From: CAVQXR01 sp046330455
GTDB taxonomy: Bacteria > Actinomycetota > Thermoleophilia > Gaiellales > Gaiellaceae
Length of the DNA stretch: 64,000 nucleotides
Direction of reading: 5' to 3'
NCBI GenBank assembly: GCA_046330455.1
Contig: JAXLSU010000011.1
Span: 74,800-138,799 of the forward strand
Under the pieces are notes generated by a model that worked only from the letters and a program-made list of their open reading frames with translations, did no database searches and was not told the DNA's origin. A program made the translations under genes and the position numbers. Shown in pieces: positions 43,620 through 51,716 of the stretch (positions are counted from its first letter, which is position 1; each line of letters opens with the position of its first letter).

Positions 43620-45020
43620 CTGGAGCTGGATCAGCCGGTTCATCTCGACCGCGTACTCGAGCGGAAGCTCCTTCGTGATCGGCTCGACGAAGCCCGAGAC
43701 GACCATCGCGCTCGCCTCCTCCTCGGAGAGCCCGCGGCTCATCAGGTAGAAGAGCTGCTCCTCGCCGATCTTCGAGACGGTCGCCTCGTGCTCGGTGAAC
43801 ACGTCCTTGTTCTCGTCGACGCGGATGTACGGGTAGGTGTCGGAGCGCGACGTCTCGTCGAGGATCAGAGCATCGCAGACGACCTTCGACCTCGTGCCGA
43901 CGGCGCCCTCGGCGACCTCGAGCAGGCCCCGGTAGCCGGCGCGGCCTCCGTCCTTCGAGATCGACTTCGACGTGATCACCGAGGAGGTGTGGGGGGCGAC
44001 GTGCACACACTTCCCGCCCGCGTCCTGGTGCTGGCCCTTGCCCGCGAAGGCGATCGAGAGCACCTCGCCGTGGGCGCCCTTGCCCGCGAGCCAGATCGCC
44101 GGGTACTTCATCGTCACCTTCGAGCCGAGGTTCCCGTCGACCCACTCCATCGTCGCGTCCTCGTAGGCGACCGCGCGCTTCGTGACGAGGTTGTAGACGT
44201 TCGTCGACCAGTTCTGGATCGTCGTGTAGCGGCAGCGGCCGCCCTTCTTGACGATGATCTCGACGACGGCCGAGTGGAGCGAGTCGGTCGAGTAGATCGG
44301 GGCCGTGCAGCCCTCGACGTAGTGCACGTAGGCGCCCTCGTCGACGATGATCAGCGTCCGCTCGAACTGACCCATGTTCTCGGCGTTGATGCGGAAGTAG
44401 GCCTGTAGCGGCATCTCGATCCGCACGCCCGGCGGGACGTAGATGAACGAGCCGCCCGACCAGACCGAGGAGTTGAGCGCCGCGAACTTGTTGTCGTTCT
44501 GCGGGATGATCGTGCCAAAGTACTCGCGGACGAGGTCCGGGTGCTCCCGCAGTGCGGAGTCCATGTCGAGGAAGAGCACGCCCTGCCGCTCGAGCTCCTC
44601 CTGGAGCTTGTGGTAGACGACCTCGGACTCGTACTGCGCGCCGACGCCGGCCAGGTACTTCTTCTCCGCCTCGGGGATCCCCAGCCGATCCCAGGTGCTC
44701 TTGATGTCGTCCGGGAGCTCCTCCCAGGAGCCGGCCTGCTTCTCGGTGGGCTTGATGTAGTAGTAGATGTTCTCGAAGTCGATGTCCGAGAGGTCGGCTC
44801 CCCAGCCGGGCATCGGCCGGTTCTGGAAGTACTCGAGCGACTTGAGGCGGAACTTCCGCATCCAGTCGGGCTCGTTCTTGTGGGCCGAGATCTCCTCGAC
44901 GATCTCCGCCGAGAGCCCACGCCTGGACTTGAAGACGTAGTTCTCGGGGTCGTGGAAGCCGTACTTCTCTGCGTAGTCGCCGCCGATTCCTGCGGCGATC
45001 TCGGTCTCGGACGCGCTCAC
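43599..45020 (-). CDS. sufB: Fe-S cluster assembly protein SufB
   Basis: A 473-residue scaffold core of the SUF complex. Landmarks are YGFHDPENYVFKSRRGLSAE, MPGWGADLSDIDFENIYYY, IYVPPGVRIEMPLQAYFRIN, YVHYVEGCTAPIYSTDSLHS, WVDGNLGSKVTMKYP, SSVITSKSISKDGGRAGYRG and the conserved Cys in SKVVCDALILDETSRSDTYP. GTG start overlapping sufC by 4 bases. Its last codons encode QMEGSVG and run into the duplicated junction before the VOC gene. Confidence 0.97.
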   Translation of the reverse strand: MSASETEIAAGIGGDYAEKYGFHDPENYVFKSRRGLSAEIVEEISAHKNEPDWMRKFRLKSLEYFQNRPMPGWGADLSDIDFENIYYYIKPTEKQAGSWEELPDDIKSTWDRLGIPEAEKKYLAGVGAQYESEVVYHKLQEELERQGVLFLDMDSALREHPDLVREYFGTIIPQNDNKFAALNSSVWSGGSFIYVPPGVRIEMPLQAYFRINAENMGQFERTLIIVDEGAYVHYVEGCTAPIYSTDSLHSAVVEIIVKKGGRCRYTTIQNWSTNVYNLVTKRAVAYEDATMEWVDGNLGSKVTMKYPAIWLAGKGAHGEVLSIAFAGKGQHQDAGGKCVHVAPHTSSVITSKSISKDGGRAGYRGLLEVAEGAVGTRSKVVCDALILDETSRSDTYPYIRVDENKDVFTEHEATVSKIGEEQLFYLMSRGLSEEEASAMVVSGFVEPITKELPLEYAVEMNRLIQLQMEGSVG

Positions 45021-45802
45021 GTGGCCTCACCTCCTGCGACGGCTGCCGGAAGGAAGGCGTCGTAGCCCTCGGCCTCGAGCCGGTGTGCAAGCTCGGGCCC
45101 ACCGCTCTCGACGATCCTCCCGTCGACGAACACATGGACGACGTCCGGCTGGACGTAGTCGAGGATGCGCTGGTAATGGGTGATCACGAGCGCACCCATG
45201 TCGGGCCCGACGAGCTCGCGCACGCCGCCCGCGACGACCTTCAGGGCATCGATGTCGAGCCCGGAGTCGGTCTCGTCGAGGACCGCGATCCGCGGCGCGA
45301 GCATCGCCATCTGGAGGATCTCGACGCGCTTCTTCTCGCCGCCCGAGAAGCCCTCGTTCAGGTAGCGGCTCATCATCTCGCGCGGGACCTTCAGCCTGTC
45401 CATGGCGGCGGTGAGCTGCTTGCGGAACTCGGGGATCCGGATCGGGTCGTCCTCGCTCCCGTTTGCCGCCTTGCGCTGCGCGTTGATCGCCGAGCGCAGG
45501 AAGTTCGTCACGGTCACGCCGGGAACGGCGTGCGGGTACTGGAAGGCGAGGAACAGCCCGCGCTGGGCCCGTTCGTCGGCCTCGAGCCCGACGATGCTCT
45601 CACCGTCGAGGACGATGTCGCCCTGTGTCACCTCGTAGGCCGGATGGCCCATCAGCGTGTAGGCGAGCGTGCTCTTGCCGGAGCCGTTCGGCCCCATGAC
45701 CGCGTGGACCTCGTTCGTGTTCATCGTGAGGTCCACGCCTCGGACGATCTCGGTGCCATCCTCGATCGACGCGTGAAGATTCCTGATCTCGAGAAGCCCC
45801 AA
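45017..45802 (-). CDS. sufC: Fe-S cluster assembly ATPase SufC
   Basis: A 261-residue ABC ATPase that drives the SufBD scaffold. Walker A is VMGPNGSGKSTLAYTLMG, the signature is NEGFSGGEKKRVEILQMAML, Walker B is IAVLDETDSGLDIDAL, and the switch His is in ALVITHYQRIL. The TTG start at 45802 is the only start that keeps the family opening GLLEIRNLHASIEDG; GGAG and AAAGGGG lie just upstream. It is the first gene of the minus-strand suf unit and is divergent from sufR. Confidence 0.96.
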   Translation of the reverse strand: MGLLEIRNLHASIEDGTEIVRGVDLTMNTNEVHAVMGPNGSGKSTLAYTLMGHPAYEVTQGDIVLDGESIVGLEADERAQRGLFLAFQYPHAVPGVTVTNFLRSAINAQRKAANGSEDDPIRIPEFRKQLTAAMDRLKVPREMMSRYLNEGFSGGEKKRVEILQMAMLAPRIAVLDETDSGLDIDALKVVAGGVRELVGPDMGALVITHYQRILDYVQPDVVHVFVDGRIVESGGPELAHRLEAEGYDAFLPAAVAGGEAT

Positions 45803-45841
45803 GGCTCCGTCAGCCCCTTTCGCGAGTAGCCGCTTTCGCTA

Positions 45842-45873
45842 TTGTTTTTACCATCAACGTCAGATAAAATCAA
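45842..45873. promoter_or_regulatory. Overlapping divergent promoters of sufR and sufC
   Basis: On the plus strand TTGTTT (45842-45847), a 17-base spacer and TAAAAT (45865-45870) form a near-consensus promoter for sufR, whose ATG is only 11 bases beyond the -10 box. On the minus strand TTGATT (45868-45873), a 17-base spacer and TAAAAA (45845-45850) form a promoter for sufC. The two occupy the same 32 bases, an AT-rich island in GC-rich DNA. A TTTTA/TAAAA inverted pair with a 14-base gap lies inside. A repressor bound here would affect both directions. Confidence 0.8.
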
Positions 45874-45881
45874 ATCACGCC

Positions 45882-46595
45882 ATGGCCCTGCACGCGCACG
45901 AACAGGTGCAAAGCGTCTCGTCGCACGAGGCACGCGTCCACCGCGCGCTCGGAGACCCGAGCCGGGTGCGGATCCTCGAGCTGCTCCGGGCCTCGGAGGT
46001 CCCTCTCGACGCGACCCAGCTCTCGGAGGCGGTGGGGCTCCACGCGAACACCGTGCGCTCGCACCTGCGGATCCTCGAGGAGTCGGATCTCGTCGAGGCC
46101 CGACCCGAGGAGCGCCGGCGACCCGGGCGGCCGCGACTCGTGTACCGGGCGATGAGCGGTGACACCCGCGCGGACACCGCCGGCTACCGGTTGCTCGCCG
46201 AGATCCTCGCCAGCTACCTGGCGGGCACCGGCCAGGAGTCGTCGGTGCAGGCCGAGGAGGCGGGCCAGGCCTGGGGCAGGTACCTCGTGGGCCGCCGCCC
46301 GCCGTTTGCCACCGCTTCCGCCGAGGAGGACATCGACGCCGTCGTGCAGCTCCTGCGGCAGTTCGGCTTCGATCCCCGCCTCGAGCGGGACGACGACGGC
46401 CTGACGGTGCTGACCCAGCACTGCCCCTTCGGCGAGGTTGCCGAGCACTACCGGAAGGTCGTGTGCTCGGTGCATCTCGGCCTGCTGCAGGGCGCGCTCG
46501 AGGAGCTAGGGGCCCACGTCGAGGCCGAGCGCCTGCAGCCGTTCGTTCGGCCGGGGGTCTGCGCCGCCCACCTCGAGCGCACGGCCGCTTCGTAG
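45882..46595 (+). CDS. sufR: SufR-like Fe-S-sensing transcriptional regulator
   Basis: A 237-residue regulator with an N-terminal winged helix (HRALGDPSRVRILELLRAS, LSEAVGLHANTVRSHLRILE, a wing RRRPGRPRLVYRA) and a C-terminal domain with Cys in QHCPFGEVAEHYRKVVCSVH and in RPGVCAAHL. The three Cys match the SufR cluster ligands. SufR binds suf promoters when it carries its cluster, and it lies divergent to sufC with overlapping promoters, so autoregulation is likely. ATG at 45882 gives a leader of only about 5 bases. Confidence 0.92.
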   Translation: MALHAHEQVQSVSSHEARVHRALGDPSRVRILELLRASEVPLDATQLSEAVGLHANTVRSHLRILEESDLVEARPEERRRPGRPRLVYRAMSGDTRADTAGYRLLAEILASYLAGTGQESSVQAEEAGQAWGRYLVGRRPPFATASAEEDIDAVVQLLRQFGFDPRLERDDDGLTVLTQHCPFGEVAEHYRKVVCSVHLGLLQGALEELGAHVEAERLQPFVRPGVCAAHLERTAAS

Positions 46596-46691
46596 CGTCT
46601 TAACACGGCCCGGATCCGGGCGCCCGACGTTAACGAAGCCGTAATCGCGCCTGCGGGCAGCGGTCCGCCGGGACGGTGCTACGCTCGATCC

Positions 46692-46997
46692 ATGCCGAAT
46701 CTCGGAGTCTGGGAAATCCTGCTGATCCTCCTCGTCGTGCTGATCGTCTTCGGGCCCAAGCGCCTGCCCGAGATGGGCCGCTCACTCGGTCGCGGCATGC
46801 GCGAGTTCAAGGACTCGATCTCCTCGGCCGCACCGACGGAGGAGGACATCGAGGGAGGGACGCCGGACGCGCCGGACGCCGCCCGCCCGGTCCCCACCGT
46901 GGTGCAGGCGAGCGCGACGCCGTCCGCGCCGGTGAGCGAGCCGGTGAGCGCGGAGGCTGAGCCGGCTCCGGAGGCCGAGAAGCAGGCTACGGGGTAG
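46692..46997 (+). CDS. tatA: Sec-independent translocase protein TatA (first copy)
   Basis: A 101-residue protein: an N-terminal membrane helix (LGVWEILLILLVVLIVFGP), the hinge FGPKRLPEMG, and an amphipathic helix GRSLGRGMREFKDSIS. An acidic, Pro/Ala-rich tail follows. It forms the twin-arginine translocation pore with TatC. No acidic residue or longer helix typical of TatB is seen. ATG start 8 bases after TACGCTCGATCC. A second copy follows 34 bases later with almost identical DNA over the hinge and amphipathic helix. Confidence 0.92.
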   Translation: MPNLGVWEILLILLVVLIVFGPKRLPEMGRSLGRGMREFKDSISSAAPTEEDIEGGTPDAPDAARPVPTVVQASATPSAPVSEPVSAEAEPAPEAEKQATG

Positions 46998-47031
46998 TGG
47001 GAAACTCGACGGGGAAAAGGCGGTAGAACCG

Positions 47032-47301
47032 ATGCCACTCGGAATCTTCAGGAACTTCGGCGTGTGGGAGATCCTCATCCTCCTCTTCGTCGTGCTGCTC
47101 TTCTTCGGGCCGAAGCGCCTGCCCGAGATGGGCCGCTCGCTCGGTCGCGGCATGCGCGAGTTCAAGGACTCGATCACCGGGAACAACCCGAACGACGAGG
47201 ACGAGGACGAGCAGGCCACGCTGACGAAGGCCGAGGCGGCCGCAGCCCCGACGGCGCCCGCTCCGGCCGCGAAGTCCGAAGCCGAGCAGGCTTCCTCCTA
47301 G
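47032..47301 (+). CDS. tatA: Sec-independent translocase protein TatA/TatB-like (second copy)
   Basis: An 89-residue protein with the same layout: membrane helix FGVWEILILLFVVLLFFGP, hinge and amphipathic helix GRGMREFKDSITGNN, then an acidic DEDEDEQ tail. It could serve as TatA or fill the TatB role. Bases 47116-47175 differ from 46761-46820 at one position in 60, so recent duplication or gene conversion is likely. ATG start. tatC begins 31 bases after the stop. Confidence 0.9.
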   Translation: MPLGIFRNFGVWEILILLFVVLLFFGPKRLPEMGRSLGRGMREFKDSITGNNPNDEDEDEQATLTKAEAAAAPTAPAPAAKSEAEQASS

Positions 47302-47332
47302 GGCACCGAGCCCTCGGGCAAGGGAGGGGCGC

Positions 47333-48115
47333 GTGCGCCTTCCACGTCGCCTGGATCACAGCGACAGCGCGACCCTGACGGAGCACCTGACGGAGCTCCG
47401 CCAGCGGATCTTCGTGTCGCTGATCGCCGTCGCGCTCGCGTTCGGCGTCGCCTACGCGTTTCGCCACTCGATCCTGGCGGCGCTGAACCGGCCGATCGAG
47501 GACACGCAGATCGACAAGCCGATCACGTTCACGGTCGGCGAGCCGTTCATGACGTCGTTCATGATCAGCGCCTACGCGGCCGTCTGCGTGGCCCTGCCGG
47601 TGATCGTGTACCAGCTCTGGGCCTTCATCGCTCCCGCGTTCGAGGACCGCGACCAGAAGATCATGAGCCGCCTCGTCGTGTTCGCGACGATGCTCTTCGT
47701 GGCCGGGATCCTGTTCTCGTACTTCATCGTCCTGCCGTCGGCGATCCCCTTCCTGCTCGCCTTCGACTCCGGCGAGTACGACATCATGCTCCGCGCGCGG
47801 GACTACTACGGGTTCGTCGCCCTCACATCGCTCGTGATGGGTCTCGTGTTCGAGATGCCGGTGATCCTGCTCGGCCTGGTCCGGATCAGGGTGCTCACGG
47901 CCGACAAGCTGCGGCGCAACCGCCGCCTCGGGATCGTGATCTGCGTCGTCGTCGCGGCCGCGCTCCCCGGGGTCGATCCGATCACGACGACCATGCAGGC
48001 AGTCCCGCTGCTGTTCCTCTTCGAGGGCTCGATCTGGCTTGCGACCTACTTCGAGAAGCGCTGGGCGCTCGCCGAGGCACGTGACGCGGAATTCGCGGGC
48101 ACGGCCGCTTCGTGA
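47333..48115 (+). CDS. tatC: Sec-independent translocase protein TatC
   Basis: A 260-residue, six-helix membrane protein that recognises twin-arginine signal peptides. Signatures are ATLTEHLTELRQRIFVSLIA (the conserved HLxELRxR), VGEPFMTSFMISAYAAVCVA, PVIVYQLWAFIAPAFEDRD, FSYFIVLPSAIPFLLAF, YYGFVALTSLVMGLVFEMPV and VAAALPGVDPITTTMQAVPL. GTG start at 47333. It is coupled to the following amidohydrolase by a GTGA overlap. The neighbouring Rieske-type and lipoprotein gene products may be among its clients. Confidence 0.96.
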   Translation: MRLPRRLDHSDSATLTEHLTELRQRIFVSLIAVALAFGVAYAFRHSILAALNRPIEDTQIDKPITFTVGEPFMTSFMISAYAAVCVALPVIVYQLWAFIAPAFEDRDQKIMSRLVVFATMLFVAGILFSYFIVLPSAIPFLLAFDSGEYDIMLRARDYYGFVALTSLVMGLVFEMPVILLGLVRIRVLTADKLRRNRRLGIVICVVVAAALPGVDPITTTMQAVPLLFLFEGSIWLATYFEKRWALAEARDAEFAGTAAS

Positions 48116-49416
48116 CGACGCTCCACGCGGCCGACTGGGTGTTGCCCGGAAACGGCGCACCCCCGATCCGCGACGGCGCGGTCGAGATCTCGGACGAGGG
48201 TCTGATCCTCGGGGTCGGCCCGGCGGCCGAGCTTCGCGGTGAGCCGGAGCACCACGCCGGCTGCGTGATCCTGCCGGGGCTCGTCAACGCTCACACCCAC
48301 CTCGAGTACGCCGTCTACGGCGGCTTTGGCGACGGGCTCGCGTTCACGGACTGGCTGCGCCTCCACGTCGATCGCAAGCGGCGCCTCTCGTTCGGCGACA
48401 TGGAGGCGATCGCACGCCTCGGCGCTGCCGAGTGCCTTGCCTCCGGAGTGACCACGGTCGGCGACGCGAGCTTCAGCGGTGCCGGCGCGACGGCCGCCGA
48501 CACGCTCGGGCTGCGGGCGATCGTCCACCTCGAGGTCTTCGGCGATCCGGGCGATCTGACAGCCCGTTTCGAGCCGAACCGGGAGCGTATCGCTCCCGCC
48601 CTCTCCGACCGGGTCGCGCTCGGAGTCTCCCCGCACGCGCCGTACACGGCCTCCGCCGAGCTCTACCGCGCCTGCCTCGCGCTCGGGCTCCCGGTGTCGA
48701 CCCACCTCGCGGAGTCGGAGGCCGAGACGGCGTGGCTCACCGACGGCAGCGGCCCCTGGAGCTCGCTCAGCGAGTTCCTCGGGCCCCCGGCCGGGACGAC
48801 GGGCATCAGGGCGCTCGCCGAGCGCGGCGCGCTCGGGCCGTCCATGTCGGCAGCCCACTGCGTGACGGTCGACGACGAGGAGATCTCGCTCCTTTCGCGA
48901 CACGACGTCGCCGTCGTCCACTGCCCCCGGTCGAACGCCTACCTCGGCTGCGGGATCGCACCGGTCGCGAAGCTCCGCGGGGCGGGCCTCCGGGTGGGGC
49001 TCGGTACGGACAGCCCCGCCTCGGCAGGCTCGTTCGACATGTTCGAGGAGCTTCGGGCCGCCGTCACGCTCTCGCGCGCCCGGGAGGCCGATAGCTCGGC
49101 CCTCACGGCCGGCGAGGCACTCGATCTCGCCACGGTCGGGTCGGCGGCCGCCCTCGGGCTCGACCGCGAGATCGGCTCGCTCGAGCCCGGGAAGCGCGCC
49201 GACCTCACGATCGTCGACCTGTCCGACTCGCCGCTCGCGCCCGTCGAGGATCCCGCGGTCGCGCTCGTTCTCGCCGGCACGCCGACACGCGTGTCCCGTA
49301 CCATCGTGGGAGGCGCGACGCGGTATGCAAGAGGAGGTTCTGGATGGCACGAGCTTCGGCTAAGGGCGGCCGCCGCCCGCGCCCGGATGCTCGAAAGCAG
49401 CCCGCCGACCCGGTAG
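48112..49416 (+). CDS. Amidohydrolase (MTA/SAH or aminofutalosine deaminase-like)
   Basis: A 434-residue metal-dependent hydrolase of the TrzA/MtaD type. Metal ligands are visible in GLVNAHTHLEYAVYGG (HxH), HLAESEAET, AAHCVTVDDEE and GLGTDSPASAGSFDMFEEL (Asp). SPHAPYTASAELY is the substrate loop. The family deaminates methylthioadenosine, S-adenosylhomocysteine or, in menaquinone synthesis, aminofutalosine; the sequence alone does not decide. GTG start inside the tatC stop. The 3' end overlaps the TPR gene by 73 bases, which is unusually long. Confidence 0.85.
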   Translation: MTTLHAADWVLPGNGAPPIRDGAVEISDEGLILGVGPAAELRGEPEHHAGCVILPGLVNAHTHLEYAVYGGFGDGLAFTDWLRLHVDRKRRLSFGDMEAIARLGAAECLASGVTTVGDASFSGAGATAADTLGLRAIVHLEVFGDPGDLTARFEPNRERIAPALSDRVALGVSPHAPYTASAELYRACLALGLPVSTHLAESEAETAWLTDGSGPWSSLSEFLGPPAGTTGIRALAERGALGPSMSAAHCVTVDDEEISLLSRHDVAVVHCPRSNAYLGCGIAPVAKLRGAGLRVGLGTDSPASAGSFDMFEELRAAVTLSRAREADSSALTAGEALDLATVGSAAALGLDREIGSLEPGKRADLTIVDLSDSPLAPVEDPAVALVLAGTPTRVSRTIVGGATRYARGGSGWHELRLRAAAARARMLESSPPTR

Positions 49417-50348
49417 ACGAGACCGGCGAGGCGCAGCCTGCGACGCCCCCGGCCGAGAGGCCGCCCACGTCCGGTGTGAAGCCGGTCAAGCGCGGCTCGC
49501 GCGTCGTCAGCCGGACGGAGGCTGTCGAGCCCGCCGCTCCCCGCGAGACGAAGGCGAAGACGAGCGAGAACTGGGAGGACCAGCTCTTCTTCTCGCGCCT
49601 GCGACACCACATGAAGTGGGTGTTCGCGCTCCTCGCCCTCCTCTTCGCCGTCGGGTTCGTCGTCTTCGGCGTCGGAACGGGAACCGGTGGGGTCGGCGAC
49701 TTCCTCGGCGACCTGTTCGGCTCGAACGACGGTGCCGAGATCGAGTCCGTCGAAGAGGCGCAGCAGCGGGTCGAGGAGAACCCGCAGGATCCCGAGGCGC
49801 TGCTCGCCCTGGTCGCCGCATACCGCAGCACGCGGCAACCGAAGCTCCAGGCCGAGACGCTCGAGCGATACCTCGAGCTCCGACCCGACGACGCCGACGC
49901 CGTGAGCCAGCTCGGCCGCGCCTACTTCACCGCCGCCCAGGACAAGGTGACCGAGGCGTCCGCGGTCGGTGCGCAGTACGCCACGCCGATCACGTCCGAG
50001 CTCTGCACGTTCCCGGACACCTCCGGCCTCGTCGGGGCGATCTGCGACGACCCGATCGATCAGGCGCTCAGCAATGCGGTCGGCCAGCAGGCAGCCGATC
50101 TCTACACCCAGGCCGACGGGCTGTTCGCCCAGTCGGTCAAGGCCTTCGACCGCCTCACCGTGCTTCGCCCCGACGACCCCACGTCGTGGCTCTTCCTCGG
50201 GAATGCGGCGAGGAGCGCCGGCGATCCCGAGGCCCAGCTCGCGGCGTTCAAGGAGTTCCTGACGCGGTTCCCGAGCGACCCGAACCGCGACGAGATCCAG
50301 AAGATCGTCGACCAGCTCGAGAACTCGGACGACCAGGTCGTCGGATAG
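49344..50348 (+). CDS. Membrane-anchored tetratricopeptide-repeat protein
   Basis: A 334-residue protein: a basic, Pro-rich cytoplasmic part (1-88), one membrane helix (about 91-112, WVFALLALLFAVGFVVFGVG), then an extracytoplasmic TPR region with DPEALLALVAAYRSTRQPKL, DADAVSQLGRAYFTAAQDKV and DPTSWLFLGNAARSAGDPEA. TPRs bind partner proteins, so it may assemble respiratory or envelope complexes; it resembles loosely the TPR proteins near cytochrome genes. ATG at 49344 is preceded by AAGAGGAGGTTCTGG, a strong ribosome site, and this fixes the start inside the amidohydrolase gene. Confidence 0.82.
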   Translation: MARASAKGGRRPRPDARKQPADPVDETGEAQPATPPAERPPTSGVKPVKRGSRVVSRTEAVEPAAPRETKAKTSENWEDQLFFSRLRHHMKWVFALLALLFAVGFVVFGVGTGTGGVGDFLGDLFGSNDGAEIESVEEAQQRVEENPQDPEALLALVAAYRSTRQPKLQAETLERYLELRPDDADAVSQLGRAYFTAAQDKVTEASAVGAQYATPITSELCTFPDTSGLVGAICDDPIDQALSNAVGQQAADLYTQADGLFAQSVKAFDRLTVLRPDDPTSWLFLGNAARSAGDPEAQLAAFKEFLTRFPSDPNRDEIQKIVDQLENSDDQVVG

Positions 50349-50357
50349 GGTACCGCC

Positions 50358-51008
50358 GTGCGTTACCCCGGTCTACCGCTGCTCCTGGCCGTGCTCGCGA
50401 TCGGCATCGTCGTCTCCGCCTGCGGCGGCGCGGGAGGGGTCTCCGAGGGCACTGACCTCGCCCAGGGGCGGACGCTGTTCAGCGACCCCGACGTCGGCTG
50501 CGCCAACTGCCATACCCTGGCCGCCGCCGGGTCGTCCGGCACGGTGGGGCCGAACCTCGACGACGCCTTCGGGGCAGCGCGGGAGCAGGGGTTCGACGAC
50601 AGCACGTTCGAGCAGGTGGTCCGCGAGCAGATCAGCCTCCCCGCAATCGGCTCGGCGATGCCCGCCGACCTCGTGACCGGCACGGACGCCGACAACGTCG
50701 CATACTTCGTCGCCCAGTGCGCCGGGAATCCCGACCGTGAGGACTGCGCGCCGACCGGCGGTGGGATCACCGCCACCGACGGTGCCGAGATCTTCACGCA
50801 GGCGGGTTGCGGCAGCTGCCACACCCTTGCAGCAGCCGGGGCATCCGGTGCCGTCGGGCCGAACCTCGACGACGCGAAGCCCGCCCTCGAGCTCGTGGTC
50901 GACCGGGTCACGAACGGTCAGGGCGGAATGCCGGCCTTCTCCGACAAGCTCACGAAGGAACAGATCCAGGCCGTCGCCGAGTACGTGGTCAAGAGCACCG
51001 GCGGGTAG
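50358..51008 (+). CDS. Dihaem cytochrome c lipoprotein
   Basis: A 216-residue protein with a lipoprotein signal (LLAVLAIGIVVSACGG, lipobox VSAC, Cys22) and two cytochrome c domains with haem sites CANCH (48-52) and CGSCH (about 150). The domains are internal duplicates: CHTLAAAGSSGTVGPNLDDA and CHTLAAAGASGAVGPNLDDA. Met ligands are plausible in SAMPADLV and GGMPAFSDKL. It would be anchored outside the membrane and pass electrons, most likely to one of the two haem-copper oxidases. GTG start, 9 bases after the TPR gene. Confidence 0.92.
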   Translation: MRYPGLPLLLAVLAIGIVVSACGGAGGVSEGTDLAQGRTLFSDPDVGCANCHTLAAAGSSGTVGPNLDDAFGAAREQGFDDSTFEQVVREQISLPAIGSAMPADLVTGTDADNVAYFVAQCAGNPDREDCAPTGGGITATDGAEIFTQAGCGSCHTLAAAGASGAVGPNLDDAKPALELVVDRVTNGQGGMPAFSDKLTKEQIQAVAEYVVKSTGG

Positions 51009-51062
51009 ACCGCACCTGGGGGTGGCTCGGCGGGCGGCTCCGATCCCGCCGGACCGGCCAGG

Positions 51063-51716
51063 CTAGGCGGGCTCGCGCTCGAGATCGACGACGACGTGCG
51101 TGATCGGAACGCCGGGAAACCGCTCGCGGGCACGCTCGACGATCCCCTGCTCGAGCCAGTTCGACCGGCCCGGCGGATGCGTCGAGACGATCACCTCGTC
51201 GGGGTCGAACGTGTGCAGCGCATCCTCGATCGCCTGGACGGGATCCTCGTCCCCGATCTCCCCGCTCGCCGCGATGCCGGCCGAGGCGAGCGCCGCGAGC
51301 GAGCTGTCCAGCCGCGCCTGCGCGGCCGCCCGTTCGTCGTCTGTGTCCGACGTCCAGTGGTGAAGGTGTGAGGCGAGTGCGGGTGCCACCACGAGCACCT
51401 CGACGGCCTCGTAGCCCGCGGCGCGGTAACGCACCTCGCCGAGCAGTGCGCGCCCGCGACAGGTCTCGTTTGCGACTACCAGCAGCCGCCGCTGCCCGGG
51501 CGACTCGCCGTGCCGCTCCCAGATCGCCGGTTCGGAGGGTGCTCCCTTGCTTCTCAGCTGGGAGGCGAGGAGTGCCCCGAGCCCGATTCCCAGCGCAACG
51601 CCCAGGGCCACCCAGCCGCCGCCGAGAATCCCGGCGACGGCGACAACGACGCCGAGGCCCACCGCGAGCATGGTGAACCGGAACGCATCGGTCTCGCTGC
51701 GGATCGGGTTCCGCAT
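51063..51716 (-). CDS. Membrane-anchored universal-stress-like protein
   Basis: A 217-residue protein. Two closely spaced membrane helices (about 13-50, FTMLAVGLGVVVAVAGILGG and WVALGVALGIGLGALLAS) lead to a cytoplasmic Rossmann-like domain with LLVVANETCRGRALLGEVR, ASGEIGDEDPVQAIEDAL and VIVSTHPPGRSNWLEQGIVE. The last motifs match both halves of the tandem protein at 3132-3971, so the two genes are paralogues. ATG at 51716 follows a GGGAGGACC stretch. Function unknown; both copies sit near cytochrome oxidase genes. Confidence 0.78.
   Translation of the reverse strand: MRNPIRSETDAFRFTMLAVGLGVVVAVAGILGGGWVALGVALGIGLGALLASQLRSKGAPSEPAIWERHGESPGQRRLLVVANETCRGRALLGEVRYRAAGYEAVEVLVVAPALASHLHHWTSDTDDERAAAQARLDSSLAALASAGIAASGEIGDEDPVQAIEDALHTFDPDEVIVSTHPPGRSNWLEQGIVERARERFPGVPITHVVVDLEREPA

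Noticed and set aside
46605..46640. GCCCGGATCCGGGC palindrome after sufR as an intrinsic terminator.
   Set aside because: Stem is short and no T-tract follows; could equally be chance in GC-rich DNA.
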